DNA of 39,559 bases from Solirubrobacterales bacterium (GCA_025964115.1 JAOPZM010000025.1:1-39559), one strand, 5' to 3'. Shown: positions 1 through 9,462, counted from the first letter of the stretch. Numbers and translations: made by a program. Notes: generated by a model from the letters alone, not told the origin.

Positions 1-251
1 ATAGCTCGTAAGCTGGCCACACGCGAGAAATCGGTGCTCGCAAGTTGCGAGCGGTCGTTGAGCGAGACGCTGCGAGGGCATGCTTCGGGGTGCCACGCCC
101 CAGGCTATCCTCGGCGAGGATGAGCCAAGCTAGCTGGCCGTCCGAGTCACAGTCACGGGTTCGCGACCGGGTAGGCGCGGCCAAGTTCACCAGACAAGGT
201 CGCGCCGCCGCCAGACGGTTTGAGGCCGCCGGCCATGGCGGCTTGTGCTGA

Positions 252-1121
252 ATGCCGACGCTCGGACTCTTTGGCGCAAACATGGGCGCGTGCGCGAGCG
301 CGGAGGGAGCAAGCCACATTGGCGCCCTGGCAGAGCAGCTCGGCTTCGATTCTCTCTGGATGGGCGAGCACGTCGTGGCTCCGAGCCCACACGCTGCACC
401 GTCGCCAATCGCGCCTGACTACCCGATTCTCGACCCCGTGGTCGCGCTCGCCATGGTCGCGGCGCAGACCCGCCAGATTCTGCTGGCGACCGGAATAGTG
501 ATCCTCCCTCAGCGCAACCCGGTCGTGCTCGCAAAGCAGCTGGCGAGCCTCGACGTCCTCAGCCGAGGACGACTGATCTTCGGTATGGGCGTCGGGTATC
601 TCGAGCCCGAGATGCGCGCTGTCGGGGTGCCGATGGAGGGCCGAGGTGCACGCGCGACCGAGTACCTGGAGGCCATGCGTTCGCTCTGGGCCGAGCCGTC
701 TCCCGAGTTTCACGGCGAGTACGTCGAGTTCGCCAAGGTCGACGCCTACCCACGACCTGTGCACCCGATCCCGGTCGTCATGGGCGGTCACAGCGCCGCC
801 GCCCATCGCCGAGCAGTGGCGTACGCCGACGGCTGGTACGGCTTCATGCTGGATCGGCACGAGACGGGCACCCAGATCGATTCACTGCGCCGCGAGGCGA
901 AAGCTGCTGGCCGCGAGCTCGAGGAGTTCGAGATCTCGGTCAGCCCCTCGGAGTCATTGGATCCAGAGGCCGTTCAGCACTACGCCGATCTTGGCGTTGA
1001 TCGCCTGGTTCTACTGCCGCCACGCGGGTTCTGGCGAGGAGACTTCACTCTTGCGGACCTCGAGGCGTTCGTTCGGGCCAACGCACCGGAGCCAGTCGGA
1101 GCCGAGCCCACCTTCAGCTAA
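252..1121 (+). CDS. LLM-class F420-dependent oxidoreductase (luciferase-like)
   Basis: ORF 289 aa; LGFDSLWMGEHV...ATGIVILPQRNPVVLAKQLASLDVLSRGRLIFGMGVGY, typical of luciferase-like F420 enzymes. Confidence 0.9.
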   Translation: MPTLGLFGANMGACASAEGASHIGALAEQLGFDSLWMGEHVVAPSPHAAPSPIAPDYPILDPVVALAMVAAQTRQILLATGIVILPQRNPVVLAKQLASLDVLSRGRLIFGMGVGYLEPEMRAVGVPMEGRGARATEYLEAMRSLWAEPSPEFHGEYVEFAKVDAYPRPVHPIPVVMGGHSAAAHRRAVAYADGWYGFMLDRHETGTQIDSLRREAKAAGRELEEFEISVSPSESLDPEAVQHYADLGVDRLVLLPPRGFWRGDFTLADLEAFVRANAPEPVGAEPTFS

Positions 1122-1534
1122 GCGAGCCGCGCGCCTACACACTGCCGCGCGCCTGCGCCGCGACGCGTTTCAGCCTGTTGTCGAACGCTTGCCAAGCTAG
1201 CAGCCGTCGGCCGGCGCGGCTCCAGCGGCAGCCGCCGCGCAATGGATGACGTGGCTCGTCGTCGCCTGTGCGAGCAGCTGGTACGGCGTCTCGCGCTGGT
1301 CGGCGCGCTCGCGCAGTTTCGCGTCGAGGTTCGAGGGCACTCCTGGCAGCCGGCGTCAAGTGCATCTGTCACGCGCCATCTATCCCCCGACGAGCGCTTG
1401 ACCACGAGCGCGGCGCCCAGCGAATCCGACCAAGGGGTGCCTGCCGGTGGAAAAGCGCGGGGCGAAGAGCCCTCGCGTCTCGGCCGCGCTCAACCACGAT
1501 CACGCCATCCTGGGCCGAGTATGGTCGGCTCGGC

Positions 1535-3382
1535 ATGGTCGTGGGACCCGACTCAACCTCCGCCGTTCGCGTCGAGCGCCTCGTCAAGCGCTTCGGTGCG
1601 ACGACGGCCCTCGCCGGGGTCGACCTCCAGGTCACCGAGGGAACGGTCTTTGCGCTGCTCGGTCCCAACGGGGCCGGCAAGACGACGCTCGTCCGAGTGC
1701 TTGCCACGCTGCTCGAGCCAGACGCGGGCCGGGCCGAGGTGTTCGGCCGCGACGTCGTGCAAGACGCCGTCGCCGTCCGCGAGATGCTGGGGCTGACCGG
1801 GCAGTTTGCTGCAGTCGACGAGATTCTCAGCGGCCGAGAGAACCTCCTCATGTTCGGCCGCCTATTCGGCCTCTCCAAGGCCGAGACGCGCAAGCGGGCT
1901 GATGAGCTGCTGGCGCAATTCGAGCTCGCCGACGCGGCGGACCGCCCAGCGAGGACCTACTCCGGCGGGATGCGCCGCCGGCTCGATCTCGCCTCGAGCC
2001 TGCTTACCCGTCCGCGGATTCTGTTCCTCGACGAGCCCACCACTGGGCTCGATCCCCGCAGCCGCAACGAGATCTGGACCACGGTGCGAGAGCTCGTCCG
2101 CGAGGGAACGACGCTGCTACTGACGACGCAGTACCTCGAGGAGGCCGACCAGCTGGCCGACCGGATCGCCGTCATCGACCACGGGAGGGTGATCGCGCAG
2201 GGGACCGGCAACGAGCTGAAGGACCAGGTCGGCGGCCAGATCCTCGAGGTCGAGCTCGCCAGCGCCTCCGAGCGCGACCGCGCCCAGGCGGTGCTCGCCG
2301 GTGTCGGCTGCGGAGAGCCAGAGCCGAGCGAGCGCCCCGACCGGCTGACGCTTCCGGCTCCCCGCGATGGCCTCGAGTTGATCGAGGAGGCGGCCGCCGA
2401 GTTGCGCCGCGCCAGGATCGAGGTGAGCGACCTCGGCCTCCGCCGCCCAACTCTCGATGACGTGTTCCTCCAGCTCACGGGCTCGCCGCCGAGCGAAGAC
2501 GGTGCCGCTTCGCGTTCGGTCGCGTCCGAGTCCGCGACCGACCGTGTCGAGCAGGGCACGTCGGGCAGGCGTTCCGCGCCGCTCGTCCGGCTCCGGGCGC
2601 CTTCCACGCGGGAGATGCGCTCGGCGATCACCGACGCGGGCGTTGTGACCGCGCGCAACCTGCGTCACTTCATCCGCCAGCCGCAGCTACTCATCTTCTC
2701 GACCGTCCAGCCGATCATGTTCGTGCTGCTCTTCGTGTACGTGTTCGGCGGCGCGGTGAGAGGCTCGCTGCCCAAAGGGGTCACCTACGTCGACTTCCTG
2801 CTGCCCGGCATCTTCGTGCAGTCGGTCGCCTTTCGAGCCACGCAGACAGCGATCGGACTGGCCGAGGACCTCGAGCGCGGCGTCGTCGACCGCTTTCGCT
2901 CGATGCCCATGGCGCGGTCGGCCGTGCTGCTCGGCCGGACGTTGGCGGACCTCGTGCGCAACGTCATGATCATTGCCCTGATGATCGGGGTGGGCTACGC
3001 GATCGGCTTCAGCTTCCACGGCGGAGTGCTGCAGGCGCTGGCGTCGATCGCCGTCGTCGCCGCGTTCGGTTTTGCGCTGAGTTGGATCTTCGCGCTCGTG
3101 GCGCTGACCGTGCGCGGCGCCGAGGCCGCACAGGCGGCCGGCTTCGTCGTGATCTTCCCGCTCGTGTTCGCGAGCTCGGTGTTCGTGCCCGTCTCGACCA
3201 TGCCGGGCTGGCTTCAGAGCTTCTCGCGCGCCAGCCCGGTCACGTTGACGGCCGACGTCGCCCGATCGTATGCGCTCACCTCCGGCATTCCGAGTTCGCT
3301 GGGAGAAACGGCCGCCTGGATCGGCGGGGTGCTGGCCGTGTTCATTCCGCTGTGCGTATGGCGATACAGGCGGATGAGCTGA
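1535..3382 (+). CDS. ABC transporter, ATP-binding domain fused to ABC-2 type permease (DrrA-DrrB-like)
   Basis: ORF 1268-3382; likely start ATG 1535 (MVVGPDSTSAVRVERLVKRFG). Walker A GPNGAGKTT, signature YSGGMRRRLDLA, Walker B ILFLDEPTTGLDP; then linker and ABC-2 membrane domain (RNLRHFIRQPQLLIFSTVQPIMFVLLFVYVFGGA). Confidence 0.92.
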   Translation: MVVGPDSTSAVRVERLVKRFGATTALAGVDLQVTEGTVFALLGPNGAGKTTLVRVLATLLEPDAGRAEVFGRDVVQDAVAVREMLGLTGQFAAVDEILSGRENLLMFGRLFGLSKAETRKRADELLAQFELADAADRPARTYSGGMRRRLDLASSLLTRPRILFLDEPTTGLDPRSRNEIWTTVRELVREGTTLLLTTQYLEEADQLADRIAVIDHGRVIAQGTGNELKDQVGGQILEVELASASERDRAQAVLAGVGCGEPEPSERPDRLTLPAPRDGLELIEEAAAELRRARIEVSDLGLRRPTLDDVFLQLTGSPPSEDGAASRSVASESATDRVEQGTSGRRSAPLVRLRAPSTREMRSAITDAGVVTARNLRHFIRQPQLLIFSTVQPIMFVLLFVYVFGGAVRGSLPKGVTYVDFLLPGIFVQSVAFRATQTAIGLAEDLERGVVDRFRSMPMARSAVLLGRTLADLVRNVMIIALMIGVGYAIGFSFHGGVLQALASIAVVAAFGFALSWIFALVALTVRGAEAAQAAGFVVIFPLVFASSVFVPVSTMPGWLQSFSRASPVTLTADVARSYALTSGIPSSLGETAAWIGGVLAVFIPLCVWRYRRMS

Positions 3383-3416
3383 CCGGGCACGCGCCGGATC
3401 CGGTGTGTCGCTATCT

Positions 3417-3440
3417 GACGTCGGCAGGAGTGCCGACGTC
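3417..3440. terminator. Hairpin between convergent genes, 10-bp perfect stem
   Basis: GACGTCGGCA-GGAG-TGCCGACGTC between the ends of the ABC gene (+) and the SDR gene (-). Confidence 0.6.
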
Positions 3441-3448
3441 CGTCGGCG

Positions 3449-4531
3449 CTAGCTGGCGCTCGCTGCTGCCGTCGGCATGCGCTGACCTAACAGGCTTCGA
3501 GCGCAGTCGACGATCGTCTCCTCGATGGGCCGCGGGACCCACCCGACCCGCCGCCTTGCGTTCTCGACCGAGTAGGTCGTCTCTTGTCCCAGCTCGCCGA
3601 CCACGGAGCGGACCTCCGGATCGAACAGCGCCAACAGTCGCACGAGGACGTCTGGCACCCGGCGCCGTGGCACCTTGCGCGCGTCCGGTCCGAGCCGCTC
3701 ACGCAGGATCGCCGCGACGTCCGAGAGCCACAGGAACGAAGCAGCTGCGATCAGTCGCTGGCCCGCAGCGTCCGCAGCGGTCATGGCGCCGACCTCGAGC
3801 GAAGCCACGTCGCGCACGTCGATGAAGCTGAAGCCGAGCCGCGGGAGGCCTGGCATGCGCCCGGTGAGCATCCGCTCCACGGCTTGGAGGGAGTACGACC
3901 GGTCGTCTCCTAGCACGGGTCCGATGATCGCCCCCGGCTGCACTGTCACGAGCCGGTCCTCCGCTCCCTGTGCCCGCATGTGGTCCCACGCGGCGCGCTC
4001 GGCGATGGTCTTCGATCGCGTGTACGGCGTGAGCTGCGGATTATCGGGGTCTGTCCAGTCCGCCTCCGTGAGCTCCCGGCCCCGCGAGTTCGCGTCCGGG
4101 CCCGCGTTGCGTACCGCCGCAACAGAGGAGGTGACCACCACTCGCCTCACGCCGGCTCCGAGGCTCGCGCGCAGCACCCGCAGCGTGCCGTCGCGTGCCG
4201 GAACGATCAGCGCATCCGGGTCCTTCGGCTGTGCAGGCGGGAACGGTGATGCGACGTGCAGGACGTAGTCGCAACCGTCGGCCGCCTCGGCCCAACCCCG
4301 ATCCGCGTTCAGATCGGCTGCGAGCACGGTCAGCCGGTCGCCCACCTCGACCTGCGATCCCACGTTCGCGCGCACCTCCGCCTCGCGGGCCAGGTCTCGG
4401 ACGGTCGTACGTGCCCGGTATCCGCGCTGCAGCAGCTCCACCAGGCACCAGCCGCCAAGGAAACCTGACCCTCCTGTCACCAGGACCGTTTGCTCGCCAT
4501 CCATCATCGCTCCCTTCGCTAGCGTCCACAC
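3449..4531 (-). CDS. NAD-dependent epimerase/dihydroflavonol-4-reductase-like extended SDR
   Basis: VLVTGGSGFLGGWCLVELLQRGY Rossmann motif; VVVTSSVAAV; YTRSKTIAERAAW. Start probably at internal MMDGEQ/MDGEQ. Confidence 0.88.
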   Translation of the reverse strand: MWTLAKGAMMDGEQTVLVTGGSGFLGGWCLVELLQRGYRARTTVRDLAREAEVRANVGSQVEVGDRLTVLAADLNADRGWAEAADGCDYVLHVASPFPPAQPKDPDALIVPARDGTLRVLRASLGAGVRRVVVTSSVAAVRNAGPDANSRGRELTEADWTDPDNPQLTPYTRSKTIAERAAWDHMRAQGAEDRLVTVQPGAIIGPVLGDDRSYSLQAVERMLTGRMPGLPRLGFSFIDVRDVASLEVGAMTAADAAGQRLIAAASFLWLSDVAAILRERLGPDARKVPRRRVPDVLVRLLALFDPEVRSVVGELGQETTYSVENARRRVGWVPRPIEETIVDCARSLLGQRMPTAAASAS

Positions 4532-4707
4532 GAACCGAACACGACCTCGCCATGCCCGACAGGCATACCACGACCCGCAGGCTCGGCGTTCGCTCCTCTG
4601 ACGGTCGCTCAGCCATCAGCCGCGCCCTGGCGCTCGCAGAGCCACGCAGGCCTCGCGTGCACAGTGCGGCGGCGTCGGTTAATGTGCGACAGACGGAGGT
4701 GGGTCGC

Positions 4708-5151
4708 GTGTATGAGTCGATCGTCGTCGGGACTGACGGATCCGAAACCGCCCAGCGCGCGGTCGCGGAGGCAACACGGCTGGCGAAGGAGCTCGGTGGC
4801 GAGCTCCATCTCGTGTCTGCCTATGAACCGCTCCGGGGTGTCCACGTTGTTGGTGAGCGACAGGGCGGTGCAGAGGCCTGGGACATAAAGCCTGATGCAG
4901 CTGTGCAGTCGATCGTGGAGGAGGCCGCGGCGCTGGTTCGCATGAGCGGGGTCGACGTGAAGGCGCACACCGTCATGGGGGACCCAGCGAACTCGTTGCT
5001 CGAGGTCGCGGAGCGGGAGAAGGCCGGCCTGATCGTGGTTGGCAATCGGGGGATGCATGGGATGACACGGGTGCTGGGGAGCGTTCCGAACAAGGTTTCG
5101 CACCGGGCCAATTGCAGCGTCTTGATCGTCTCCACGGACGCCCCCGCGTGA
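4708..5151 (+). CDS. Universal stress protein UspA family
   Basis: GTG start after ggaggt RBS; VYESIVVGTDGSETAQRAV...LIVVGNRGMHGMTRVLGSVPNKVSHRANCSVLIV. Confidence 0.9.
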   Translation: MYESIVVGTDGSETAQRAVAEATRLAKELGGELHLVSAYEPLRGVHVVGERQGGAEAWDIKPDAAVQSIVEEAAALVRMSGVDVKAHTVMGDPANSLLEVAEREKAGLIVVGNRGMHGMTRVLGSVPNKVSHRANCSVLIVSTDAPA

Positions 5152-5155
5152 CCCG

Positions 5156-5449
5156 CTACGCGTCGAGCTCTGCGTTGGCGCGCGCGAGCACGATGCTGAG
5201 GACGCTGCCCGCAGTCGCGAGGTCCTCGGGCGGCAGGTCACCCCACAGTCGCTCGGTGATCTCGGTGACGGCGGCGCGGATTCGGCCATGCAACTGGCGC
5301 CCGGCGTCCGTCAGCTCCACCCCCGCGCCTTCGCCGTCGAACTGCAGCAGCTGAAGAGCGGCCAGCTCGGCGATACGCGCATGCGCTTCCGCTTCGCTGA
5401 CCTTCAGGGCTCCCGCCACCCGCCCGACGAGCTCATCCCGGCCGACGCT
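5156..5449 (-). pseudogene. MarR-type winged-helix C-terminal fragment, 5' truncated
   Basis: GRDELVGRVAGALKVSEAEAHARIAELAALQLLQFDGEGAGVELTDAGRQLHGRIRAAVTEITERLW...; no N-terminal domain upstream in frame (stop at 5480-5482). Confidence 0.5.
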
Positions 5450-5457
5450 TCCGCCGC

Positions 5458-5544
5458 TGGGAAACTCTGCTCGCCCCGCTCAGCTCCGGTGATCGGCGCG
5501 AGCTCATCCGTTTGCTGACCGAGTTGCTCGCGGCGAGCCGCTGA
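5458..5544 (+). pseudogene. MarR-family C-terminal remnant, 5' truncated
   Basis: Frame +1 reads WETLLAPLSSGDRRELIRLLTELLAASR*, resembling a MarR C-terminal helix; no start or N-terminal part present. Confidence 0.4.
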
Positions 5545-5572
5545 GGGCTCCCGGTGTGCGTCCGATCGCTCT

Positions 5573-6247
5573 TCAGCGCCGCAGCTCGCGGCGCGCCTCA
5601 TCGGCCATGCCGAAGAGCGCGAGATGCAGATAGACGAGCGTCGGGATGACATCGAGCAGGCGCTCGGCCTCGCCTTCGCGGAGGCGCGCGGCGACTATCT
5701 CGTCCGCCGCGGCGACGGCAGCCATGAAGACCTCGGCAGGTACGTCGGGCAGCCCGCCGAACTCCGCTCGCGTCGCATCGTGCCAGCGGCGCAGCAGCTC
5801 GGCGTAGCGGCTGTGCACCTCAACACGGGCTGCGCGCGCGCGGGGACCGGCGCCATGGACCTCCGTGAGGAACGTCCGCGCGTAGTCGGGCTCGGCGGCT
5901 AGAACCTCGACGTAGGCGCGCGTTGCCTCGCGGAGCTTGCCAACCCAGCCATCCGTGCGGCGAATCGCAGCTTCCACCTGCTCGAGGTGCGCATGCGCGC
6001 CGCCCCGGTACGCGGCCAGGAAGCACTCCTCCTTGTCGGCGAACTGCTCGTAGAAAGTCGAGCGGGAGACACCCGCGAGGCGGGTGATGTCCTGTACGCG
6101 GGTGGCGGCGTAGCCCTTCTCCGCCACGGCTCGCACGATGGCCTCGAGAAGCCTCGCCCGCTGAGACATGAGCACCACATCGCGGTCGAGTCCATGCACG
6201 CCGCGTGGCAGCGATCGAGGGACGCGGACCGGGTCGAGACGAGTCAT
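5573..6247 (-). CDS. TetR/AcrR family transcriptional regulator
   Basis: LPRGVHGLDRDVVLMSQRARLLEAIVRAVAEKGYAATRVQDITRLAGVSRSTFYEQFADKEECF: TetR_N helix-turn-helix. Confidence 0.92.
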   Translation of the reverse strand: MTRLDPVRVPRSLPRGVHGLDRDVVLMSQRARLLEAIVRAVAEKGYAATRVQDITRLAGVSRSTFYEQFADKEECFLAAYRGGAHAHLEQVEAAIRRTDGWVGKLREATRAYVEVLAAEPDYARTFLTEVHGAGPRARAARVEVHSRYAELLRRWHDATRAEFGGLPDVPAEVFMAAVAAADEIVAARLREGEAERLLDVIPTLVYLHLALFGMADEARRELRR

Positions 6248-6263
6248 GTACTCATACGGTACA
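6247..6263. promoter_or_regulatory. Candidate TetR operator in divergent intergenic region
   Basis: TGTAC-TCATACG-GTACA inverted repeat overlapping the TetR start, between divergent TetR and esterase genes. Confidence 0.35.
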
Positions 6264-6304
6264 GTAGCGGGCGGGAGAGTCCGGGATGCTGATGGGAGGT
6301 TGCC

Positions 6305-8518
6305 GTGCGAGGGCGCATTGCTGGCATATGGGTCTCCATAGTGGTGGCCGCGGTCGCGACCGCGGCAGCGCGAGCGGGATCGCTGCCGTCCGTCTCATCC
6401 GGGCAACGGCCAGGCCCCGACCTGCTCTACGCTCCACCGCCGCGCGCCCCGCAGCTCGAGAACACGGGGATCTGGAAGGCGCCGCCGATCCTGATCTCCG
6501 GGTCGAGCGCATACCGCGCGGGCGAGTACCTCTACCAGGACTACCTCTACGACGACCACGGCGCGGGTGCGGTCGCCTGGCAGCCGAACGACCAGAGCTA
6601 CAACTCGGAGGTCTTCGCGCGGCCCGGCGGCACGTACACCTACCCGACAGCTCCGGAATACGCCAGCAACGCCGCGGACCTCGTGGAGCTTCGGGTCAAG
6701 CCGCTGCGCGACGCGACGGCGTTTCGTATCACGCTCAACACGATGCTCGCCCCGGATCTCGCCGCGATGTCGATCGCGATCGGCGAATCGCCGGTCCCGC
6801 GTGCGTTCCCGCACGGGGCCAACGCCAGCGCGCCGGCGCAGCTGTTCCTGACCATCCACGGCAGCTCGGCGGATCTCGTTGATGCGGCTACAGGCGCCAG
6901 CCTCACCCCGGCCCCGACGGTCGCGCTCGACCTCCAACGCCGCCAAATCGATGTCCGTGTCCCGCACACCGCCTGGAGCCCCGGGACTTCGGTAGTGAGA
7001 CTTGCCGCCGGCGTCGGACTATGGGACAGGGAAAACGGGCGCTACCTGATCCCGCAGGGTCAGGCCGATGCGACGCACCCGGGCGGCGCGGGTGCGCTGC
7101 CACAGCCGACCGCGTTCTTCAACGTCGCCTTTCGCCACTCCGAGCCGATGCCAAATCCATCGAACCTCTCCGACGAGCTGGCCAACGCCTCATGGTGGCG
7201 GGACGCCGCGCAGGCTCAGGCGCTGCGGGTCGGAGACCTGTCGGCATTCCACGACGAGGTCGACTTCGGCAAGCTCGCCCAGGGCGTGACGGACGAAAGC
7301 GGCGTCCCGAGGACGGGGCCGATGGACCGAATCCTGGCCAGCCGTTTCAGCGACGGCCAGGGCGCGGACTGGTCGGCGAAGTGCGGCAGCGCCACGCTCT
7401 GCCGCGGCGAGCTCCGCGGCCAACTGCAACCCTACGCGATCTACGTGCCCACGACGGCACAGCCGACTCGCGGCTACGGCCTGACTCTGCTACTGCACTC
7501 CCTGTCCTCGAACTACAACCAGTTCCTCTCTGACCGGAACCAGTCACAGTTCGGCGAGCGCCCGCCCGGCTCTCTCGTGATCACGCCCGAGGGCAGGGGG
7601 CCGGATGGCTGGTACTACGACTGGGCGGGTGCTGACACATTCGAGGTCTGGAATGACGTCGCCCGCCACTTCCGCCTCGATTCGAGCCGCACCGTGATCG
7701 CCGGCTACTCGATGGGGGGCTACGCGACCTGGAAGTTCGCGACCCAGTTCCCCGACCTCTTCGCAGCGGCCCAGCCCACCGTGGGCCCGACGGTGCTTGG
7801 AACCCTCTACACCGGCGCGGAACCCCCGGCGGCCGGTGAGTCGACCAACACCCTTCACAGCGTCGCGTCGCTGCGCAACGTCCCCTTCCGCGTCTGGGTG
7901 GCCAGCGGCGACGAGCTCGTGCCGATCGCCGGGACGCTGCCCATCGTGCAGGCGATGGACGCCCTGGGCTATCGCTATGAGTACGACGCGTTCGCGCCCG
8001 CCGAGCACCTCACGCTGGCCATCAACGACCAGTTCGGTCCCGCCGCGGACTGGCTCGGTGACCGCCGCATCGACCTGAACCCGCCGCACGTGACCTACTC
8101 GTACAACCCGACAATGGACTTCCCGTCTGACGGGACCGCGGCCGGGCATGCCTACTGGATCTCGGGCATGCAGCTGCGCGACACGACGGGCGATCCGCCG
8201 ATCGGCACGATCGACGCGCGCTCAGACGGCTTCGGCGCGGGAGACCCGCCAACGACGGCCACCGCTGCGGTCGCGGGGACGCTTCCGCCCGGCAACCTGG
8301 GCGTGCTCGGCTTCGCCGGCCAGGCACGCGCATGGGAAGCTGCGCCGTCCCGGCCAAAGGCCGACCGGCTCGACATCGCCGCGGCCAACGTGAAGAGCGT
8401 CACGATCGACCCTCGCCGGGCGCGCGTCACCTGCGGCGCGCAACTCGCGGTGAGCACCGACGGACCGCTGACGGTAACCCTGGCGGGGTGCGGGCGAATC
8501 CAGACCTTCGGACCCTGA
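6305..8518 (+). CDS. Secreted multidomain alpha/beta-hydrolase (esterase/peptidase-like)
   Basis: GTG start after gggaggt; N-terminal signal-like hydrophobic segment; YGLTLLLHSLSSNYNQF; nucleophile elbow GYSMGGYATWKFATQFPDLFAA. Confidence 0.82.
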   Translation: MRGRIAGIWVSIVVAAVATAAARAGSLPSVSSGQRPGPDLLYAPPPRAPQLENTGIWKAPPILISGSSAYRAGEYLYQDYLYDDHGAGAVAWQPNDQSYNSEVFARPGGTYTYPTAPEYASNAADLVELRVKPLRDATAFRITLNTMLAPDLAAMSIAIGESPVPRAFPHGANASAPAQLFLTIHGSSADLVDAATGASLTPAPTVALDLQRRQIDVRVPHTAWSPGTSVVRLAAGVGLWDRENGRYLIPQGQADATHPGGAGALPQPTAFFNVAFRHSEPMPNPSNLSDELANASWWRDAAQAQALRVGDLSAFHDEVDFGKLAQGVTDESGVPRTGPMDRILASRFSDGQGADWSAKCGSATLCRGELRGQLQPYAIYVPTTAQPTRGYGLTLLLHSLSSNYNQFLSDRNQSQFGERPPGSLVITPEGRGPDGWYYDWAGADTFEVWNDVARHFRLDSSRTVIAGYSMGGYATWKFATQFPDLFAAAQPTVGPTVLGTLYTGAEPPAAGESTNTLHSVASLRNVPFRVWVASGDELVPIAGTLPIVQAMDALGYRYEYDAFAPAEHLTLAINDQFGPAADWLGDRRIDLNPPHVTYSYNPTMDFPSDGTAAGHAYWISGMQLRDTTGDPPIGTIDARSDGFGAGDPPTTATAAVAGTLPPGNLGVLGFAGQARAWEAAPSRPKADRLDIAAANVKSVTIDPRRARVTCGAQLAVSTDGPLTVTLAGCGRIQTFGP

Positions 8519-8580
8519 GGTCGGTGCGACTGGGCCGAGGTCGAGATGGACAGCGCTTGCGCGCGCCCGCGCTGGGCCGG

Positions 8581-8622
8581 GTGCCGTCCTATTTGGAGGC
8601 GGTGCCGTCCTACTTCGAGGCC
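8581..8622. repeat. 21-bp tandem duplication spanning the lipoprotein stop codon
   Basis: gtgccgtcctatttggaggcg / gtgccgtcctacttcgaggcc, adjacent copies. Confidence 0.75.
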
Positions 8623-9299
8623 AGGCAGCTTTTGGCGTGGTGCCCCGGCTTGGCGCCTGCACAGCCAAGCCCGCCTTCGCCTTTTTCGATCTCGGTGAGC
8701 AGAATCGTGCTGGGCTTGTGCGGGAAGCTGCTGTCCGGGCCGTAGCCGATGACCACGCTGTCGCCCTTCTGCAGCACGAGCGCCGCCGGGTCTCTCAGCG
8801 GCCTGCCGTTGAGGTAGAAGTGCAGGTGATCGCCGCCGTAGCCGGTGAGCCCGCCGACCTGAGCGGGGCCGAGCTTCACGCCCCACACTGAGAAGAAGTC
8901 GCCGAGCGTGTAGCGGTACGGATGCGGCGCCTCCATGTGGATGATTCCCGTGGAGTCGTGTGTGTGCAGGCTCGACTCCAGGCCCTTGGCGGAGTCGAGG
9001 CCGATGTTGGCCGGCAACGGGCTGAGCAGACCGTTGACATAGATGTGCACCATCGCGTGGATGTGGAACGTTTCCTTCCCGCCCGCGGGTATGCCGATCT
9101 CATGCAGCCGCTGCGCGAGGTGCTGGTATTCCGGCGGCCAAGGTGGCTTACCCGTCTGAAGCCCCGGCCCGGCGATCGTCAGCCCAGGCGGTGCGGCGGT
9201 GCTCGATCCGCAACCTGCGACGGCGAGCGCCAGCAGCCCGACGACGGCGCCGCAGGACAGATACCTGCGCAGAGTTCGTGACGACATACTACGCGGCAT
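8610..9299 (-). CDS. Putative His-rich lipoprotein of unknown function
   Basis: Signal and lipobox LLALAVAGCGSS; repeated His motifs FHIHAMVHIYVNG, LHTHDSTGIIHMEAPHPY, DHLHFYLNG. Confidence 0.8.
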   Translation of the reverse strand: MPRSMSSRTLRRYLSCGAVVGLLALAVAGCGSSTAAPPGLTIAGPGLQTGKPPWPPEYQHLAQRLHEIGIPAGGKETFHIHAMVHIYVNGLLSPLPANIGLDSAKGLESSLHTHDSTGIIHMEAPHPYRYTLGDFFSVWGVKLGPAQVGGLTGYGGDHLHFYLNGRPLRDPAALVLQKGDSVVIGYGPDSSFPHKPSTILLTEIEKGEGGLGCAGAKPGHHAKSCLASK

Positions 9300-9462
9300 C
9301 GTAGCAAGACGGCGTCGGCGCGGGTAACGGCCCTCGCGGCGTGACCACGTCCTGGCAACGGCCAGTTCGTCCGTCGCGTCCGCGAGGCCCGATGAGCCCG
9401 TGATAGCTTTCCCGCGCGAGGGTCATAGAGGCCATCAACTTAGTCCGAGAGGGGTCGAGGGC

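Noticed and set aside
1122-1534. Possible gene between the LLM oxidoreductase and the ABC transporter
   Set aside because: ORFs on both strands are Arg-rich without coherent protein character
4195-4707. N-terminal extension of the UspA ORF
   Set aside because: Overlaps the SDR gene antisense; a GTG with good RBS at 4708 begins the Usp fold
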